NCBI RefSeq assembly: GCF_900114355.1
Contig: NZ_FOSS01000002.1
Location: forward strand, 934,345-990,915
Direction of reading: 5' to 3'
DNA: 56,571 bases
Origin: Lysobacter sp. cf310
GTDB lineage: Bacteria; Pseudomonadota; Gammaproteobacteria; Xanthomonadales; Xanthomonadaceae
Part shown: piece by piece, positions 36,504 to 46,611 of the stretch
Layout: each line of letters opens with the position of its first letter
How positions within the stretch are numbered: the stretch's first letter is position 1
Notes under the pieces: model-generated
What the model was told of the DNA's origin: nothing
What the model saw: only the letters and a program-made list of their open reading frames with translations
Databases searched by the model: none
Program-made: the position numbers and the translations under genes

Positions 36504-38180
36504 ATGCCGATGCCGTTCACGCCTAGACTCGCCGCGCCCGTGGTGGCGCTGGCACTGAGCGCTTGCGCGATGGCGCCGCAGGCGCGAAGCCCCGCCCCCG
36601 CCCCCGCCCCCGCCCCCGCCACCGGTCCGGCTACCGCCGCCGCGCCGGCCGTCGGCGTCGCCGACCCGCACGGCATCGCCGAAGCCGATCTCGAACGGCT
36701 CGCCGGCCTGCTGGGCGACGGCCGGCTCAGCAGCGTGCAGCTGACCCAGGCCTACCTGGACCGCATCGCCGCGCTCGACGACGCCGGCCCCACCCTCAAT
36801 GCGGTGATCGAGCTCAATCCCGACGCCCTGCTCGAAGCCGAACGCCTCGACGGCGAGCGCAAGGCCGGTACGCTGCGCGGGCCGCTGCACGGCATCCCGG
36901 TGCTGATCAAGGACAACATCGACGCCACGCCCATGGTCAACTCGGCCGGCTCGCTGGCCCTGGCCGCGCACCGGCCCAAGACCGACGCGCCGCTGGTGGC
37001 GGCCCTGCGCGCGGCGGGCGCGGTGATTCTGGGCAAGACCAACCTCAGCGAATGGGCCAACTTCCGTTCCACCCATTCGATTTCGGGGTGGAGCGCGCGC
37101 GGCCGCCTGACCCGCAATCCCTACGCGCTGGACCGCAGCGCCTGCGGCTCCAGCAGCGGCACCGGCGCGGCGATCGCCGCCAGTCTGGCCGCGGTCGGCG
37201 TGGGCACCGAAACCGATGGCAGCATCCTCTGCCCCGCGGCCATGAACGGCCTGGTCGGCCTGAAACCCAGCGTCGGCCTGATCAGCCGCGCCGGCATCAT
37301 CCCGATCTCGGCCAGCCAGGACACGCCCGGCCCCATGACCCGCAGCGTCGCCGATGCCGCGCGCCTGCTCGGCGTGCTGGCCGCGGCCGATGCCGGCGGC
37401 GACCCGGCCGCGCAGGCGGCGGCCCAGCATCGCCTGGCCGACTACACCCGCGCCCTGGATCCGAACGCGCTCAAAGGCGCGCGCATCGGTTTCCTGCACG
37501 AGTCCGGCGTGGGCTATCAGCGCGAACTCAACGCCTCGTTGGAACGCGCGATCGCGACCCTGCGCGAAGCCGGCGCGACCGTGATCGAAGTCGAGATCGC
37601 CACCGCCGGGCAATGGGACGAGGCCGAGTACGAGGTGCTGCTGTACGAATTCAAGGATGGCCTGCAGCGCTATTTGCGCGACAGCGGCGCGCCGCTGCGC
37701 GACCTGGACGAGGTGATCGCCTTCAACCGCGCGCACGCGGACGAGGAGCTCGGCTACTTCGGCCAGGAGCATTTCGAACGCGCGGCCCAGCGCGGTCCGC
37801 TGACCGATGCGCGCTATCGCCAGGCCGCCGCCAAGGCACGCCGGCTGGCCGGCCCGGAGGGCATCGACGCCACGCTCAAGCGCCATAAGCTGGACGCGCT
37901 GGTCGCGCCCACCACCGGCCCCAGTTTCATCGTCGACCCGATCAACGGCGACCACTTCAAGGGCGCCGGCTACGGCGCGGCCGCGGTCGCCGGCTATCCC
38001 AGCCTGACCGTGCCCATGGGCAACGCCCAGGGCCTGCCGCTGGGCCTGGCCTTCCTGGGACCGAAGTGGAGCGAAGCCAAGCTGCTCGGCTATGGCTACG
38101 CCTTCGAGCAGCTCACGCGCGCGCGCATCGCGCCGCGCTACCTGCCCAGCGTATCGATGGAACCGGTTCGGGCGCCGTAG
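36504..38180 (+). CDS. Amidase-signature-family lipoprotein
   Basis: A 558-residue amidase with a lipoprotein signal (VVALALSAC, lipobox cysteine about residue 20), followed by a low-complexity (Ala-Pro)n linker encoded by a CCCCCG hexamer repeat at about 36591-36620. The catalytic triad of amidase-signature enzymes is visible: K136 (VLIKDNID), cis-S217 (GSSSGTG) and nucleophile S240 ([12 protein letters not shown]). The family hydrolyses C-N bonds of amides or peptides. The lipid anchor places this one on a periplasm-facing membrane surface, possibly for scavenging peptides or amides. It begins 67 bases after the DUF2127 gene. Confidence 0.92.
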   Translation: MPMPFTPRLAAPVVALALSACAMAPQARSPAPAPAPAPATGPATAAAPAVGVADPHGIAEADLERLAGLLGDGRLSSVQLTQAYLDRIAALDDAGPTLNAVIELNPDALLEAERLDGERKAGTLRGPLHGIPVLIKDNIDATPMVNSAGSLALAAHRPKTDAPLVAALRAAGAVILGKTNLSEWANFRSTHSISGWSARGRLTRNPYALDRSACGSSSGTGAAIAASLAAVGVGTETDGSILCPAAMNGLVGLKPSVGLISRAGIIPISASQDTPGPMTRSVADAARLLGVLAAADAGGDPAAQAAAQHRLADYTRALDPNALKGARIGFLHESGVGYQRELNASLERAIATLREAGATVIEVEIATAGQWDEAEYEVLLYEFKDGLQRYLRDSGAPLRDLDEVIAFNRAHADEELGYFGQEHFERAAQRGPLTDARYRQAAAKARRLAGPEGIDATLKRHKLDALVAPTTGPSFIVDPINGDHFKGAGYGAAAVAGYPSLTVPMGNAQGLPLGLAFLGPKWSEAKLLGYGYAFEQLTRARIAPRYLPSVSMEPVRAP

Positions 38181-38498
38181 GGCGCGGCGACAAGCGCACC
38201 GGCGTTGGCGATGCCATACGGTGCGGTGATAACGCACCATCGCCGTCTCGTCTCACACGCGTGGCCACGCGACGATGCGGTTCGCTGCGCTCACCACATC
38301 CTACGGTCGGCCTCTCGGACTCGTAGGGTGCGGTGATAACCGCACCATCGCCACCTCGCTACGAGCGGGCGGCTGCGCGAACGATGCGGTTCGCTGCGCT
38401 CACCACACCCACAGACGGCCTCTCGGACTCGTAGGGTGCGGTGATAACCGCACCATCGCCATCTCACTACGAGCGGGCGGCTGCGCGAACGATGTGGT
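38178..38498. repeat. Tandem 108-base repeat array (GTAGGGTGCGGTGATAACCG family)
   Basis: Units begin at about 38216 (degenerate), 38323 and 38431, a period of about 108 bases. Each unit holds GTAGGGTGCGGTGATAACCG, a CACCATCGCC.. segment and the partly complementary GATGCGGTTCGCTGCGCTCA. A decayed start lies at 38178. The last unit runs into the stop codon of the convergent membrane-protein gene. Other copies are at 22441-22524 and, in part, 15666-15702. Confidence 0.88.
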
Positions 38499-38954
38499 TC
38501 ACCGCACTCTGCGACTGGCCGACAGGTGCGCCCAGACCTGGCGCAGGCCGATCAGATGCAACGCGGCCAGGACGAAGCAGATCGCCGAACTCCAGTACCA
38601 GAACGCCGGGCTGCGCTCCGGCAGTTGCGCGACGAACGGCAACGCGACGACACCGCGCAGCAGGTAGACCGCGGTGATCGCGCACAAAGCACTGCGCAAC
38701 AAGGGCAGACGCCGGATCGCACCCGCGCCGGACAGCGCATACAAGGCCCAGATAGCGAGTACGCCGGCGATCAACAGGGTCACGACCGTCGGATACGGAC
38801 TGCCCGCGATCGCCAGCTGCGCCATCCGCTCGCCGGCGCCGAAGAACCGGTACCAGGGCGCGCCGAACGCGATGCAGCCCAGATGCAGTAGCGCCGCCAA
38901 CGCGCTGCCGAGGCCGGCCGCGATCAGCCAGCGGTTGGCGCGCTCGTGCCTCAT
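38499..38954 (-). CDS. Small four-helix membrane protein of unknown function
   Basis: A 151-residue protein with about four transmembrane helices (LIAAGLGSALAALLHLGCIAF; YPTVVTLLIAGVLAIWALYALSG; LLRSALCAITAVYLLRGVVAL; FWYWSSAICFVLAALHLIGLRQVW). It has PWYRFFGAGERMA in the first periplasmic loop. I do not recognise the family. The start at 38954 (MRHERANRW) gives a positive-inside N-terminus; a frame from 38990 would add 12 residues. Its stop codon abuts the REP array, so the original C-terminus may have been altered. Confidence 0.65.
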   Translation of the reverse strand: MRHERANRWLIAAGLGSALAALLHLGCIAFGAPWYRFFGAGERMAQLAIAGSPYPTVVTLLIAGVLAIWALYALSGAGAIRRLPLLRSALCAITAVYLLRGVVALPFVAQLPERSPAFWYWSSAICFVLAALHLIGLRQVWAHLSASRRVR

Positions 38955-39039
38955 TCGAGGTCCCGTGTCGGCAAGCGTCGGGCCAAACAAGACCAGAACC
39001 GGCGGCGTATCGCAGCCGGTGCTGGTCTAGCCGCCGGAC

Positions 39040-40428
39040 TCAGGCCGGCGCGGCGATCTGCGCCTGCTTGCGCACGATCAGCATCGCCACTTCCAGCGCC
39101 TGCTCGTAGTTCAAGCGCGGATCGACCGTGGAGTGGTAAGCGCGTTCCAGATCGCTCTCGGTGAGCTCGCGCGCGCCGCCCAGGCATTCGGTCACGTCCT
39201 CGCCGGTCAGTTCCAGGTGCACGCCGCCCAGGCGGGTGCCGGCCGCGGCGTGCAGTTCGAAGGCCTGCTCGATCTCGCTGCGGATGTTGCGGAAGCGACG
39301 GGTCTTGTAGCCGTTGCTGGTGCTCTCGGTGTTGCCGTGCATGGGATCGCAGACCCACAGCACACGGCGACCGTCGCGGCGCACCGCGTCCAGCAGCGGC
39401 GGCAGCTTGTCGGCGATCGCGCCCGCGCCCATGCGATGGATGAAGCTCAGGCGGCCCGGCTCGTCCTCGGGATTGAGCAGGTCGATCGTGCGCAACAGCT
39501 GGTCCGGCGTGACCGAGGGACCGACCTTGAGCGCGATCGGATTGCGGATGCCGCGGAAGTATTCGGCGTGGGCGCCGTCGGCGGCGGCGGTGCGCATGCC
39601 GATCCACGGGTAATGGGTGCTGAGGTTGAAGTAGCCCCAGTGACGCGGCACCTGCCGGGTCAGCGACTCCTCGTACGGCAGCAGCAGGGCTTCGTGCGAG
39701 GTGTAGAAGTCGACCCGGTTGAGGTTATGCACTTCCGAACCCGACAGCGTCTCCATGAAGCGCACCGCATCGCCGATCGCGTTGACCATGCGCCGGTACT
39801 CGTCGGCCAACGGCGAATGCCCCACCCAGTTCAAGTTCCAGTACTCGGGATGGTGCAGGTCGGCGAAACCGCCGTCGATCAGGGCGCGCACGAAGTTCAT
39901 CGTCATCGCCGAGCGCGCGTGCGCCTTGATCATGCGGCGCGGATCGGGACGGCGCGCGGCCTCGGTGAAGGCCGGCGCGTTGACCATGTCGCCGCGGTAG
40001 CTGGGCAGGGTCACGTCGCCGATAGTCTCGGTGTCGGCCGAACGCGGCTTGGCGTACTGGCCGGCGAAACGCCCGACCCGCACCACCGGCTTGCGCATGC
40101 CGTGCACCAGCACCAGGCTCATCTGCAGCAGCACCTTGAGCCGGTTGGAGATCACGTCCGAGGAGCACTGGTCGAAGCTCTCGGCGCAGTCGCCGCCCTG
40201 GAGCAGGAAGCGCTTGCCCTCCTGGGCCTCGGCCAACTGCTGCTTGAGCGCGAGGATCTCCCAAGACGTCACCAGCGGCGGCAGGTTGCGCAGCTCCTGC
40301 AGGGCGTCGGCCAGCTCGGCCGCGTCCGGATAGGTCGGCAACTGCAGCGCGGTGCGCTCGCGCCAGGACGTGGGCGTCCAGTTGGCTGGCAGGTTGACGG
40401 CTCGGAGGTTGCGGTCGGTGGCGCTCAT
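39040..40428 (-). CDS. Class II 3-deoxy-7-phosphoheptulonate (DAHP) synthase
   Basis: A 462-residue plant-type (class II) DAHP synthase that condenses phosphoenolpyruvate and erythrose 4-phosphate as the first step of aromatic biosynthesis. Typical segments: LLQGGDCAESFDQCSSD (about 75-91; metal-ligand cysteine), KPVVRVGRFAGQYAKPRS, the GDMVNAP loop, NLNWVGHSP, and KVGPSVTPDQLLRTIDLLNP with WVCDPMHGNTE towards the C-terminus. It is unrelated in sequence to E. coli AroF/G/H. It lies alone downstream of dsbB on the minus strand. Confidence 0.95.
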   Translation of the reverse strand: MSATDRNLRAVNLPANWTPTSWRERTALQLPTYPDAAELADALQELRNLPPLVTSWEILALKQQLAEAQEGKRFLLQGGDCAESFDQCSSDVISNRLKVLLQMSLVLVHGMRKPVVRVGRFAGQYAKPRSADTETIGDVTLPSYRGDMVNAPAFTEAARRPDPRRMIKAHARSAMTMNFVRALIDGGFADLHHPEYWNLNWVGHSPLADEYRRMVNAIGDAVRFMETLSGSEVHNLNRVDFYTSHEALLLPYEESLTRQVPRHWGYFNLSTHYPWIGMRTAAADGAHAEYFRGIRNPIALKVGPSVTPDQLLRTIDLLNPEDEPGRLSFIHRMGAGAIADKLPPLLDAVRRDGRRVLWVCDPMHGNTESTSNGYKTRRFRNIRSEIEQAFELHAAAGTRLGGVHLELTGEDVTECLGGARELTESDLERAYHSTVDPRLNYEQALEVAMLIVRKQAQIAAPA

Positions 40429-40489
40429 TTCCTTGGATCCAGTGGTTGCGGAACGAATTGCGAAGGACGCGCGCAGGGCGCGTCGGCGA

Positions 40490-41005
40490 TCAAACGGTAA
40501 CGCGCTTGCGGAACGCGGCGTAGGCGGCCCAGGCGGCCAGCACCAGGAAGCAGATCAGGCTCCAGGCCGGCATGGCTAGGCCCAGGAAGGTCCAATCGAC
40601 CGCGGCGCATTCGCCGGAACCGGTCATGACCTTGCGGATCACGCCGGCGATCGGCATCGCCTCGAGCATGTAATCCAAGCCCGGGCCGCAGGCCGGAACC
40701 TGGTCCGGCGGCAGGTGTTGCAGGCGTACGTGGTTGCCGGCGACCAGGATGCCGCCCAGCGCGGCCAGCAGCGCGAACACGCCATAGGTCTTGCGGCCAC
40801 GCGCACCCTTGGGGCCGTGGATCGCGCCGATCAGGAACACCAGGCCGAGCGCGAAGAAGGCCACGCGCTGGAAGATGCACAGCGGGCACGGCTCCAGGCT
40901 GTCGTGCAATTGCAGATAGAAGGCATAGCCCAGCAGGCCCACGCAGGCCAGGAAGCCGAGCAGGTATTGGACGCGGAACGAGGCGGAAAATGGGCTGGCG
41001 GTCAT
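40490..41005 (-). CDS. dsbB: Disulfide bond formation protein DsbB
   Basis: A 171-residue inner-membrane quinone reductase with four transmembrane helices that reoxidises DsbA. Both redox pairs are present: C40-x-x-C43 (EPCPLCIFQRVAFF) and C106/C133 in the second periplasmic loop (PACGPGLDYMLEAMPI; SGECAAVDWTFLG). It is transcribed towards the DAHP synthase gene, about 60 bases away, and starts downstream of the ribosomal block terminator, so it needs its own promoter. Confidence 0.95.
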   Translation of the reverse strand: MTASPFSASFRVQYLLGFLACVGLLGYAFYLQLHDSLEPCPLCIFQRVAFFALGLVFLIGAIHGPKGARGRKTYGVFALLAALGGILVAGNHVRLQHLPPDQVPACGPGLDYMLEAMPIAGVIRKVMTGSGECAAVDWTFLGLAMPAWSLICFLVLAAWAAYAAFRKRVTV

Positions 41006-41149
41006 GTGGTCACCTTACGTCGTGGGCAGCGCCGTGCCTAGCGGGCAGCGGCGCCGGTTCGGTTATGTCGTCAGAAGACTCCGACAGGCGGCGAAAGTTG
41101 CCTTTCGTTGCCCGCGAAACCGTTGCCGTCGTAACCGTCGCCAGAACGC

Positions 41150-41174
41150 AAAAGCCCCGGCCTGGGCCGGGGCT
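41150..41174 (-). terminator. Intrinsic terminator of the ribosomal protein block
   Basis: AGCCCCGGCC (41153-41162) pairs with GGCCGGGGCT (41165-41174). On the minus strand TTTTGCG follows. It lies about 65 bases after rplQ and ends the long S10-spc-alpha transcript. Confidence 0.85.
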
Positions 41175-41240
41175 CTCGCTCGCATCGCCGCTGGCGCGGC
41201 GTTGCGGGGTATCGCTGCGGATCGATCTCCGCGCCGTCGA

Positions 41241-41612
41241 TTACTCGGCGGCTTCGGGACGGTCGACCAGCTCGACGTAGGCCATCGGCGCATTGTCGCC
41301 AGCGCGGAAACCGCACTTGAGGATGCGCAGATAACCGCCCGGGCGCGACTGGTAGCGCGGGCCCAGGGTCGTGAACAGCGTGCCCACGGCTTCCTTGTCG
41401 CGCAGGCGCGAGAAGGCAAGGCGGCGGTTGGCGACGCCATCGATCTTCGCCAAGGTGATCAGCGGCTCTGCGACGCGGCGCAGTTCCTTGGCCTTGGGCA
41501 GGGTGGTGCGGATGAGGCCGTGCTTGATGAGGGACGCAGCCATGTTGGTGAACATCGCATCGCGGTGCGCACTGGTGCGGCTGAACTTACGTCCGGATTT
41601 CTGGTGGCGCAT
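41241..41612 (-). CDS. rplQ: 50S ribosomal protein L17
   Basis: A 123-residue L17, beginning [21 protein letters not shown] with the conserved [23 protein letters not shown] segment near residue 30. It binds 23S rRNA near the tunnel exit. It is the last gene of the alpha operon, but unusually it is separated from rpoA by 290 bases that contain a hairpin (41792-41821). Confidence 0.97.
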   Translation of the reverse strand: MRHQKSGRKFSRTSAHRDAMFTNMAASLIKHGLIRTTLPKAKELRRVAEPLITLAKIDGVANRRLAFSRLRDKEAVGTLFTTLGPRYQSRPGGYLRILKCGFRAGDNAPMAYVELVDRPEAAE

Positions 41613-41902
41613 GGTCGTATTTCCTAATGAATGGTGTCGCTATTGAGGTTCGCTGTCGCCTTCATGGCGTTGTTGCATGGACTGCGGATGGTCCGAGCCC
41701 GGTCGTCCTGATCGGGCATCGTCGCGGGCCTGGGGCCCGTCGACGTCTGTGTTGCGTGTTGCGGTGTTGCGTAACTGTCGATGGATCAAGAGTCCACGCT
41801 TCGGCTAGCTTCGGCGTGGACCCTTGTCGCTCCCCTGCCCGACGCAGCGCGTCGGGCGTTCGCCCCGGCCGCGCGGCAATGCCGCGCAAGCGAGGCTGGG
41901 GC
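41613..41902 (-). promoter_or_regulatory. Long rpoA-rplQ spacer with hairpins
   Basis: This 290-base spacer has no supported gene. GTCCACGC (41792-41799) pairs with GCGTGGAC (41814-41821), and GCCCGACGC..GCGTCGGGC forms a second hairpin just beyond (about 41838-41858). Neither is followed by a T run, so RNA processing or attenuation seems more likely than simple termination. The spacer is far longer than the usual tens of bases. Confidence 0.55.
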
Positions 41903-42901
41903 TCAGCCCATCATGCCGTGCTGAGCGATCCCGGCCGGCGGCCAGTTTTCCAGCTTCATGCCGAGGGACAGGCCGCGCTGAGCCAGCACTTCCTTGATCT
42001 CGGTGAGCGACTTCTTGCCCAGGTTCGGGGTCTTGAGCAGCTCGACTTCGGTCTTCTGGATCAGATCGCCGACGTAGTAGATGCTCTCGGCCTTGAGGCA
42101 GTTGGCCGAACGAACGGTGAGCTCGAGATCGTCGATCGGACGCAGCAGGATCGGATCGATGCCGCTGGTGGCCGGCTTCGCCGCACCGCGGTCGCGGTGG
42201 GTGAAATCGCCGAACACCGACAGCTGATCGGTGAGGATGTCGGCGGCGGTGCGCACGGCTTCCTCGGCGTCGATCGTGCCGTTGGTTTCGATGTCCAGCA
42301 CCAGCTTGTCGAGGTCGGTACGCTGTTCGACGCGCGCGGCTTCGACGGCATAGGCGACGCGACGGACCGGCGAGAAGCTGGCATCCAGCATCAGGCGGCC
42401 GATGGTGCGGGTTTCTTCGTCCGGACGACGACGCGTGGCGGCCGGCTGGTAGCCGAAACCACGCTCGATCTTCAGACGCATGTTGATCGCCGTGTCCTTG
42501 GTCAGGTGGCAGATCACGTGCTCGGTGTTCAGGATCTCGACGTTGTGGTCGGTCTTGATGTCACCGGCGGTGACGATGCCAGGACCCTGCTTGGCCAGCG
42601 ACAGGGTGGAAGCGTCGCCGGTGTGCATGCGGATGGCGACGTCCTTGAGGTTCAACAGGACTTCGAGCACGTCCTCTTCGAGACCTTCAACGGTGGTGTA
42701 CTCGTGGAGCACGCCATCGATTTCGACTTCGGTGATGGCGAAACCCGGGATCGAAGACAGCAGCACACGGCGCAGCGCATTGCCGAGGGTGTGGCCGTAG
42801 CCGCGTTCCAGCGGCTCGATCACGACCTTGGCGCGATTGCCGGCAAGGCGTTCGATCTGGGGACCGCGCGGACGCAGTACCTGGTTGGCGGTAACCGTCA
42901 T
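41903..42901 (-). CDS. rpoA: DNA-directed RNA polymerase alpha subunit
   Basis: A 332-residue RpoA. The N-terminal assembly domain (about 1-235; [30 protein letters not shown]) is followed by a flexible linker and the C-terminal DNA-binding domain (about 250-320; [51 protein letters not shown]). The C-terminal domain contacts UP elements and activators. It lies 50 bases downstream of rpsD in the alpha operon. Confidence 0.98.
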   Translation of the reverse strand: MTVTANQVLRPRGPQIERLAGNRAKVVIEPLERGYGHTLGNALRRVLLSSIPGFAITEVEIDGVLHEYTTVEGLEEDVLEVLLNLKDVAIRMHTGDASTLSLAKQGPGIVTAGDIKTDHNVEILNTEHVICHLTKDTAINMRLKIERGFGYQPAATRRRPDEETRTIGRLMLDASFSPVRRVAYAVEAARVEQRTDLDKLVLDIETNGTIDAEEAVRTAADILTDQLSVFGDFTHRDRGAAKPATSGIDPILLRPIDDLELTVRSANCLKAESIYYVGDLIQKTEVELLKTPNLGKKSLTEIKEVLAQRGLSLGMKLENWPPAGIAQHGMMG

Positions 42902-42951
42902 GTTTCGGTGTCTCCTGCGAGGCCCCGGCGAACCGGGGCTTCAAAAGATAA

Positions 42952-43581
42952 TTACTTCGAGTACAGCTCGACGATCAGCGCTTCGTTGATATCGGCCGGC
43001 AGATCGGCACGATCCGGCACAGCCTTGAACACACCGCTGAACTTCTTGCTGTCGACCTCGACCCAGGACGGCGAGAGGTCCATCTGCGAAGCGACGGTCA
43101 GGGATTCCTGCACGCGCAGCTGCTTCTGGGCCCGCTCGGACAACGCGATCGCGTCGCCGGCCTTGACCTGGTAGGACGGCAGGTTGACGGACTTGCCGTT
43201 AACCGTAACGCCGCGGTGCGAGACCAGCTGACGGGCGGCCGGACGGGTAACCGCGAAGCCCATGCGGTAGATCACGTTGTCGAGACGCGTCTCCAGGAGC
43301 TGCAGCAGGTTTTCGCCGGTGTTGCCCTTCTTGGTCGAAGCCTTCTTGTAGTAGTTGCGGAACTGACGTTCCAGCAGACCGTAGATACGCTTGACCTTCT
43401 GCTTCTCGCGAAGCTGGGTGGCGTAGTCGGACAGCTTGCCCTTGCGGGCGGTGGGGCCGTGTTGGCCGGGCTTCTGCTCGAGCTTGCACTTCGAATCGAG
43501 TGCGCGAGCGGACGACTTCAAGCCGAGGTCGGCGCCTTCGCGACGAGCGAGCTTACAGGTGGGACCGATATAACGAGCCAT
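42952..43581 (-). CDS. rpsD: 30S ribosomal protein S4
   Basis: A 209-residue S4, a primary 16S rRNA binder and, in enterobacteria, the autogenous repressor of the alpha operon. It starts [21 protein letters not shown] and carries the S4 RNA-binding domain (about 97-160; [35 protein letters not shown]). The N-terminal zinc-cysteine set is absent. The rpsK stop is 14 bases upstream. Confidence 0.98.
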   Translation of the reverse strand: MARYIGPTCKLARREGADLGLKSSARALDSKCKLEQKPGQHGPTARKGKLSDYATQLREKQKVKRIYGLLERQFRNYYKKASTKKGNTGENLLQLLETRLDNVIYRMGFAVTRPAARQLVSHRGVTVNGKSVNLPSYQVKAGDAIALSERAQKQLRVQESLTVASQMDLSPSWVEVDSKKFSGVFKAVPDRADLPADINEALIVELYSK

Positions 43582-43595
43582 TTTTCTTCAGCTCC

Positions 43596-43988
43596 TCAGA
43601 CGCGACGCTTCTTCGGCGGACGGCACCCGTTGTGCGGGATAGGCGTCACGTCGATGATGTTCATGATCTTGTAACCGACGTTGTTCAAAGAACGAACGGC
43701 GGACTCACGGCCCGGACCCGGACCCTTGATGCGCACTTCCAGCGACTTCACGCCGTAGTCGAGCGCAGCACGGCCTGCCTTTTCGGCGGCGACCTGAGCG
43801 GCGAACGGGGTCGACTTACGCGAGCCGCGGAAACCCGCGCCGCCCGAAGTCGCCCACGAGAGCGCGTTGCCCTGGCGGTCGGTGATCGTGATGATCGTGT
43901 TGTTGAAAGAAGCGTGGACGTGGGCGATGCCGTCGGTGACGACGCGCTTGATCTTCTTCTTGGTTTTTGCAGCTGCCGGCTTAGCCAT
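43596..43988 (-). CDS. rpsK: 30S ribosomal protein S11
   Basis: A 130-residue S11 of the 30S platform. A lysine/alanine-rich N-terminus ([15 protein letters not shown]) is followed by the conserved [46 protein letters not shown] core, and it ends in [18 protein letters not shown]. Ten bases separate it from rpsM. Confidence 0.98.
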   Translation of the reverse strand: MAKPAAAKTKKKIKRVVTDGIAHVHASFNNTIITITDRQGNALSWATSGGAGFRGSRKSTPFAAQVAAEKAGRAALDYGVKSLEVRIKGPGPGRESAVRSLNNVGYKIMNIIDVTPIPHNGCRPPKKRRV

Positions 43989-43998
43989 GGTCTACCCC

Positions 43999-44355
43999 TT
44001 ACTTCCTGATGGCCTTGCGCGGACCCTTACGGGTACGTGCATTGGTACGCGTGCGCTGACCGCGCAGCGGCAAGCCGCGGCGGTGACGCAGGCCGCGGTA
44101 GCAGCCCAGGTCCATCAGACGCTTGATAGCGATACCGACCTCGCGACGCAGGTCGCCTTCGACCACGTACTTGCCGACTTCGGCGCGCAGGCGCTCGACT
44201 TCCGGCTCGGACAGGTCACGGATCTTGGTCGAAGAATTCACGCCTGCGGCATCGCAGACCTTCTTCGAACGGGTACGGCCGATGCCGAAAATGCTTTGCA
44301 AACCGACCCAGACATGCTTCTGGGCAGGCAAATTGACGCCCGCAATACGCGCCAT
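43999..44355 (-). CDS. rpsM: 30S ribosomal protein S13
   Basis: A 118-residue S13 of the 30S head, starting [19 protein letters not shown] and ending [21 protein letters not shown]. The start at 44355 is preceded by TTGGAGATCGCGTT; the frame continues upstream to 44427 without support. It is the first gene of the alpha segment, downstream of a candidate promoter at 44418-44446. Confidence 0.97.
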   Translation of the reverse strand: MARIAGVNLPAQKHVWVGLQSIFGIGRTRSKKVCDAAGVNSSTKIRDLSEPEVERLRAEVGKYVVEGDLRREVGIAIKRLMDLGCYRGLRHRRGLPLRGQRTRTNARTRKGPRKAIRK

Positions 44356-44417
44356 AACGCGATCTCCAACTGAGTTTGGCGGCCGAGACGGATTAATCCC
44401 GGCGGAGTGAACTGGAA

Positions 44418-44446
44418 ATTTTAACAAGGTCTCGGGTTAATAGGAA
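44418..44446 (-). promoter_or_regulatory. Candidate internal promoter upstream of rpsM
   Basis: On the minus strand TAAAAT (44418-44423) stands 17 bases from TTCCTA (44441-44446) in an otherwise GC-rich gap. It would give the rpsM-rpsK-rpsD-rpoA-rplQ segment its own transcript with a leader of about 55 bases. The -35 matches consensus poorly. Confidence 0.4.
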
Positions 44447-44449
44447 GCC

Positions 44450-44473
44450 CCGCGGCACCCAGGGGTGCCACGG
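44450..44473 (-). promoter_or_regulatory. Hairpin in the secY-rpsM spacer
   Basis: CCGTGGCACCC-CT-GGGTGCCGCGG on the minus strand forms a near-perfect stem of ten or eleven pairs just upstream of the candidate promoter. It has no T run. The 232-base spacer shows no rpmJ (L36) gene, which follows secY in many other bacteria. Confidence 0.55.
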
Positions 44474-44587
44474 AACCACGGCATGGGGAGTGTGCCCATG
44501 CTCCGGCGACGAACCAGGACTGGCTGAACAGGGCGATCCCGCCCTGCTCGCCCCGCGCGCTACTCTGGCGCGCGGAATGGCCCTGGC

Positions 44588-45949
44588 TCACCCGCGCGCG
44601 AGACCGCCGCGCGAGCCGCCCTTCAAGTTCGCCTTCTTCAACAGGCTCTCGTACTGATGCGACATCAGATGAGCCTGGACTTGAGCGATGAAATCCATCA
44701 CCACCACCACCACGATCAGCAACGAGGTGCCGCCGAAGTAGAACGAGGTGCCCAGTTGGGTGCGCATGATCTCCGGGAGGAGACAGACGATCACCAGATA
44801 AGCCGCGCCGGCCGCCGTGAGGCGGGTCAGCACGCCGTCGACATAGTCGGCCGTCGCCTTGCCCGGGCGGATACCCGGAATCAGCGCGCCCGACTTCTTC
44901 AGATTGTCGGCCGTTTCCTGCGAGTTGAACACCAGCGCCGTATAGAAGAAGGCGAAACCGATGATCAGGGCCGCATACAGGATCATATGCAGCGGCTCGC
45001 CCGGGTTCAGCCACTGGCTGACCCGCTGCAGCCAGGTGGCCGAGCTGCTCTGGCTGAACCAGGTGGCCGCCGTCGCCGGGAACATCACGATGCTCGAGGC
45101 GAAGATGGCCGGGATCACGCCGGACATGTTGAGCTTCAACGGCAGGAACGACGACTGGTTCATGTAGGCGTTACGGCCGCCCTGACGACGGGCGTAATTG
45201 ACCGTGATCCGCCGCTGGCCGCGCTCGACGAACACCACCAGATAGGTGAACACCACCACGATGGCCACCACCGCGATCGCGGTCATGGGGTTCATGGTGC
45301 CGTCGTTGATCTGGGTGAACATCGTGATCACCGCGGCGGGCAGGCCCGCGACGATGCCGGCGAAGATGATCAACGACACGCCGTTGCCGATGCCGCGCTC
45401 GGTCACCTGCTCGCCGATCCACATCAGGAACATGGTGCCCGCGGTCAACGCGATCACCGCGGTCAGGATGAAGCCCGGACCCGGGTTGTAGACCACCGGA
45501 ATGCCCTGGCTCGCGCCGCCGGCCTGCAAGGCCGTCGCGATACCCCAGGCCTGGAACACGGCCAGGGGGATCGCACCCATGCGCGACCACTGGTTGATCT
45601 TGCGCCGGCCCGACTCGCCTTCCTTCTGGATGGCCTTCAGGCTGGGCACGATCTGCACCAGCAGCTGCACGATGATCGACGCCGAGATGTACGGCATCAC
45701 GTTCAGCGCGAACAGGCTGAAACGGTGAAGGGCGCCGCCCGAGAACATGTTGAACATGTCCACGATCGTGCCCTTCTGCGACTCCATGAGCTTGAGCATC
45801 GCCTCGGGATTGACGCCCGGCACCGGGATGTAGCAACCGATGCGGTAGACGATCAATGCGCCGACTACGAACAGCAGACGTTGGCGGAGCTCGGTGAACT
45901 TACCGAGACCGCCGCCGAGACCGGCCATCGCGTTGCTGCTCCGCGCCAT
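44588..45949 (-). CDS. secY: Protein translocase subunit SecY
   Basis: A 453-residue SecY, the ten-helix channel of the Sec translocon. Typical segments: [32 protein letters not shown] near the N-terminus, the plug-region [30 protein letters not shown], and the cytosolic loop [35 protein letters not shown]. The start at 45949 ([14 protein letters not shown]) lies seven bases after rplO. The longer frame from 46003 overlaps rplO and is not used. Confidence 0.97.
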   Translation of the reverse strand: MARSSNAMAGLGGGLGKFTELRQRLLFVVGALIVYRIGCYIPVPGVNPEAMLKLMESQKGTIVDMFNMFSGGALHRFSLFALNVMPYISASIIVQLLVQIVPSLKAIQKEGESGRRKINQWSRMGAIPLAVFQAWGIATALQAGGASQGIPVVYNPGPGFILTAVIALTAGTMFLMWIGEQVTERGIGNGVSLIIFAGIVAGLPAAVITMFTQINDGTMNPMTAIAVVAIVVVFTYLVVFVERGQRRITVNYARRQGGRNAYMNQSSFLPLKLNMSGVIPAIFASSIVMFPATAATWFSQSSSATWLQRVSQWLNPGEPLHMILYAALIIGFAFFYTALVFNSQETADNLKKSGALIPGIRPGKATADYVDGVLTRLTAAGAAYLVIVCLLPEIMRTQLGTSFYFGGTSLLIVVVVVMDFIAQVQAHLMSHQYESLLKKANLKGGSRGGLARG

Positions 45950-45956
45950 GTATCGC

Positions 45957-46394
45957 TTACTCCTCGACCTTGCCGCCGGCCGCTTCGATAGCGGCCTTAG
46001 CACCGGCCGTGGCCAGCACGCCCTTGAGCACGAACGCCTTGTTCAGCTCGCCCTTCTTCACGATCTTCGCCTGCTTGGCCGTGGTCGGGACCAGCTTGGC
46101 CGCCAGCAGCTTGGCGAAATCGATCTCGCCGGCTTCCAGCTTGTCCAGCTGGTAGGACAGCACTTCGGCGGTGTCCTTGGCGGTCTTGGAGCGGAAGCCG
46201 ATCTTCGGCAGACGACGCTGCATCGGGGTCTGACCGCCTTCGAAGCCGGCCTTGATCTTGCCCTTGCCCGAACGAGCGAACGAACCCTTGTGGCCGCGGC
46301 CGGCGGTCTTGCCGAGGCCGGAACCGATACCGCGACCGACGCGCTTGCGGTCTTCGCGGGCGCCGTCAGCCGGCTTGAGTGTATTGAGACGCAT
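45957..46394 (-). CDS. rplO: 50S ribosomal protein L15
   Basis: A 145-residue L15, starting [37 protein letters not shown], the glycine/arginine-rich extension that penetrates the 50S core, followed by [18 protein letters not shown]. It sits ten bases after rpmD and seven before secY in the spc segment. Confidence 0.98.
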   Translation of the reverse strand: MRLNTLKPADGAREDRKRVGRGIGSGLGKTAGRGHKGSFARSGKGKIKAGFEGGQTPMQRRLPKIGFRSKTAKDTAEVLSYQLDKLEAGEIDFAKLLAAKLVPTTAKQAKIVKKGELNKAFVLKGVLATAGAKAAIEAAGGKVEE

Positions 46395-46404
46395 GATGTT
46401 CTCC

Positions 46405-46611
46405 TTAGCCCTCGACCTGAACCAGGTAGTGGACCGTGTTGATCAGGCCACGAACCTGCGGGCTGTCCTTCAGCGTCCGCACGTCGTTGAGCTTGTTCAG
46501 GCCCAGCGCCTTCACCGACAGACGGTGACGCGACTGGCAGCCACGCAGACCCTTGACGAGGCGCACCGTGACGGTGCCGCCTTCGACCGGCTTGTTAGCA
46601 GCCTTAGCCAT
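46405..46611 (-). CDS. rpmD: 50S ribosomal protein L30
   Basis: A 68-residue L30 with the core [53 protein letters not shown]. Its start overlaps the rpsE stop by eight bases (ATGGCTAA), a translational-coupling arrangement. Confidence 0.97.
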   Translation of the reverse strand: MAKAANKPVEGGTVTVRLVKGLRGCQSRHRLSVKALGLNKLNDVRTLKDSPQVRGLINTVHYLVQVEG

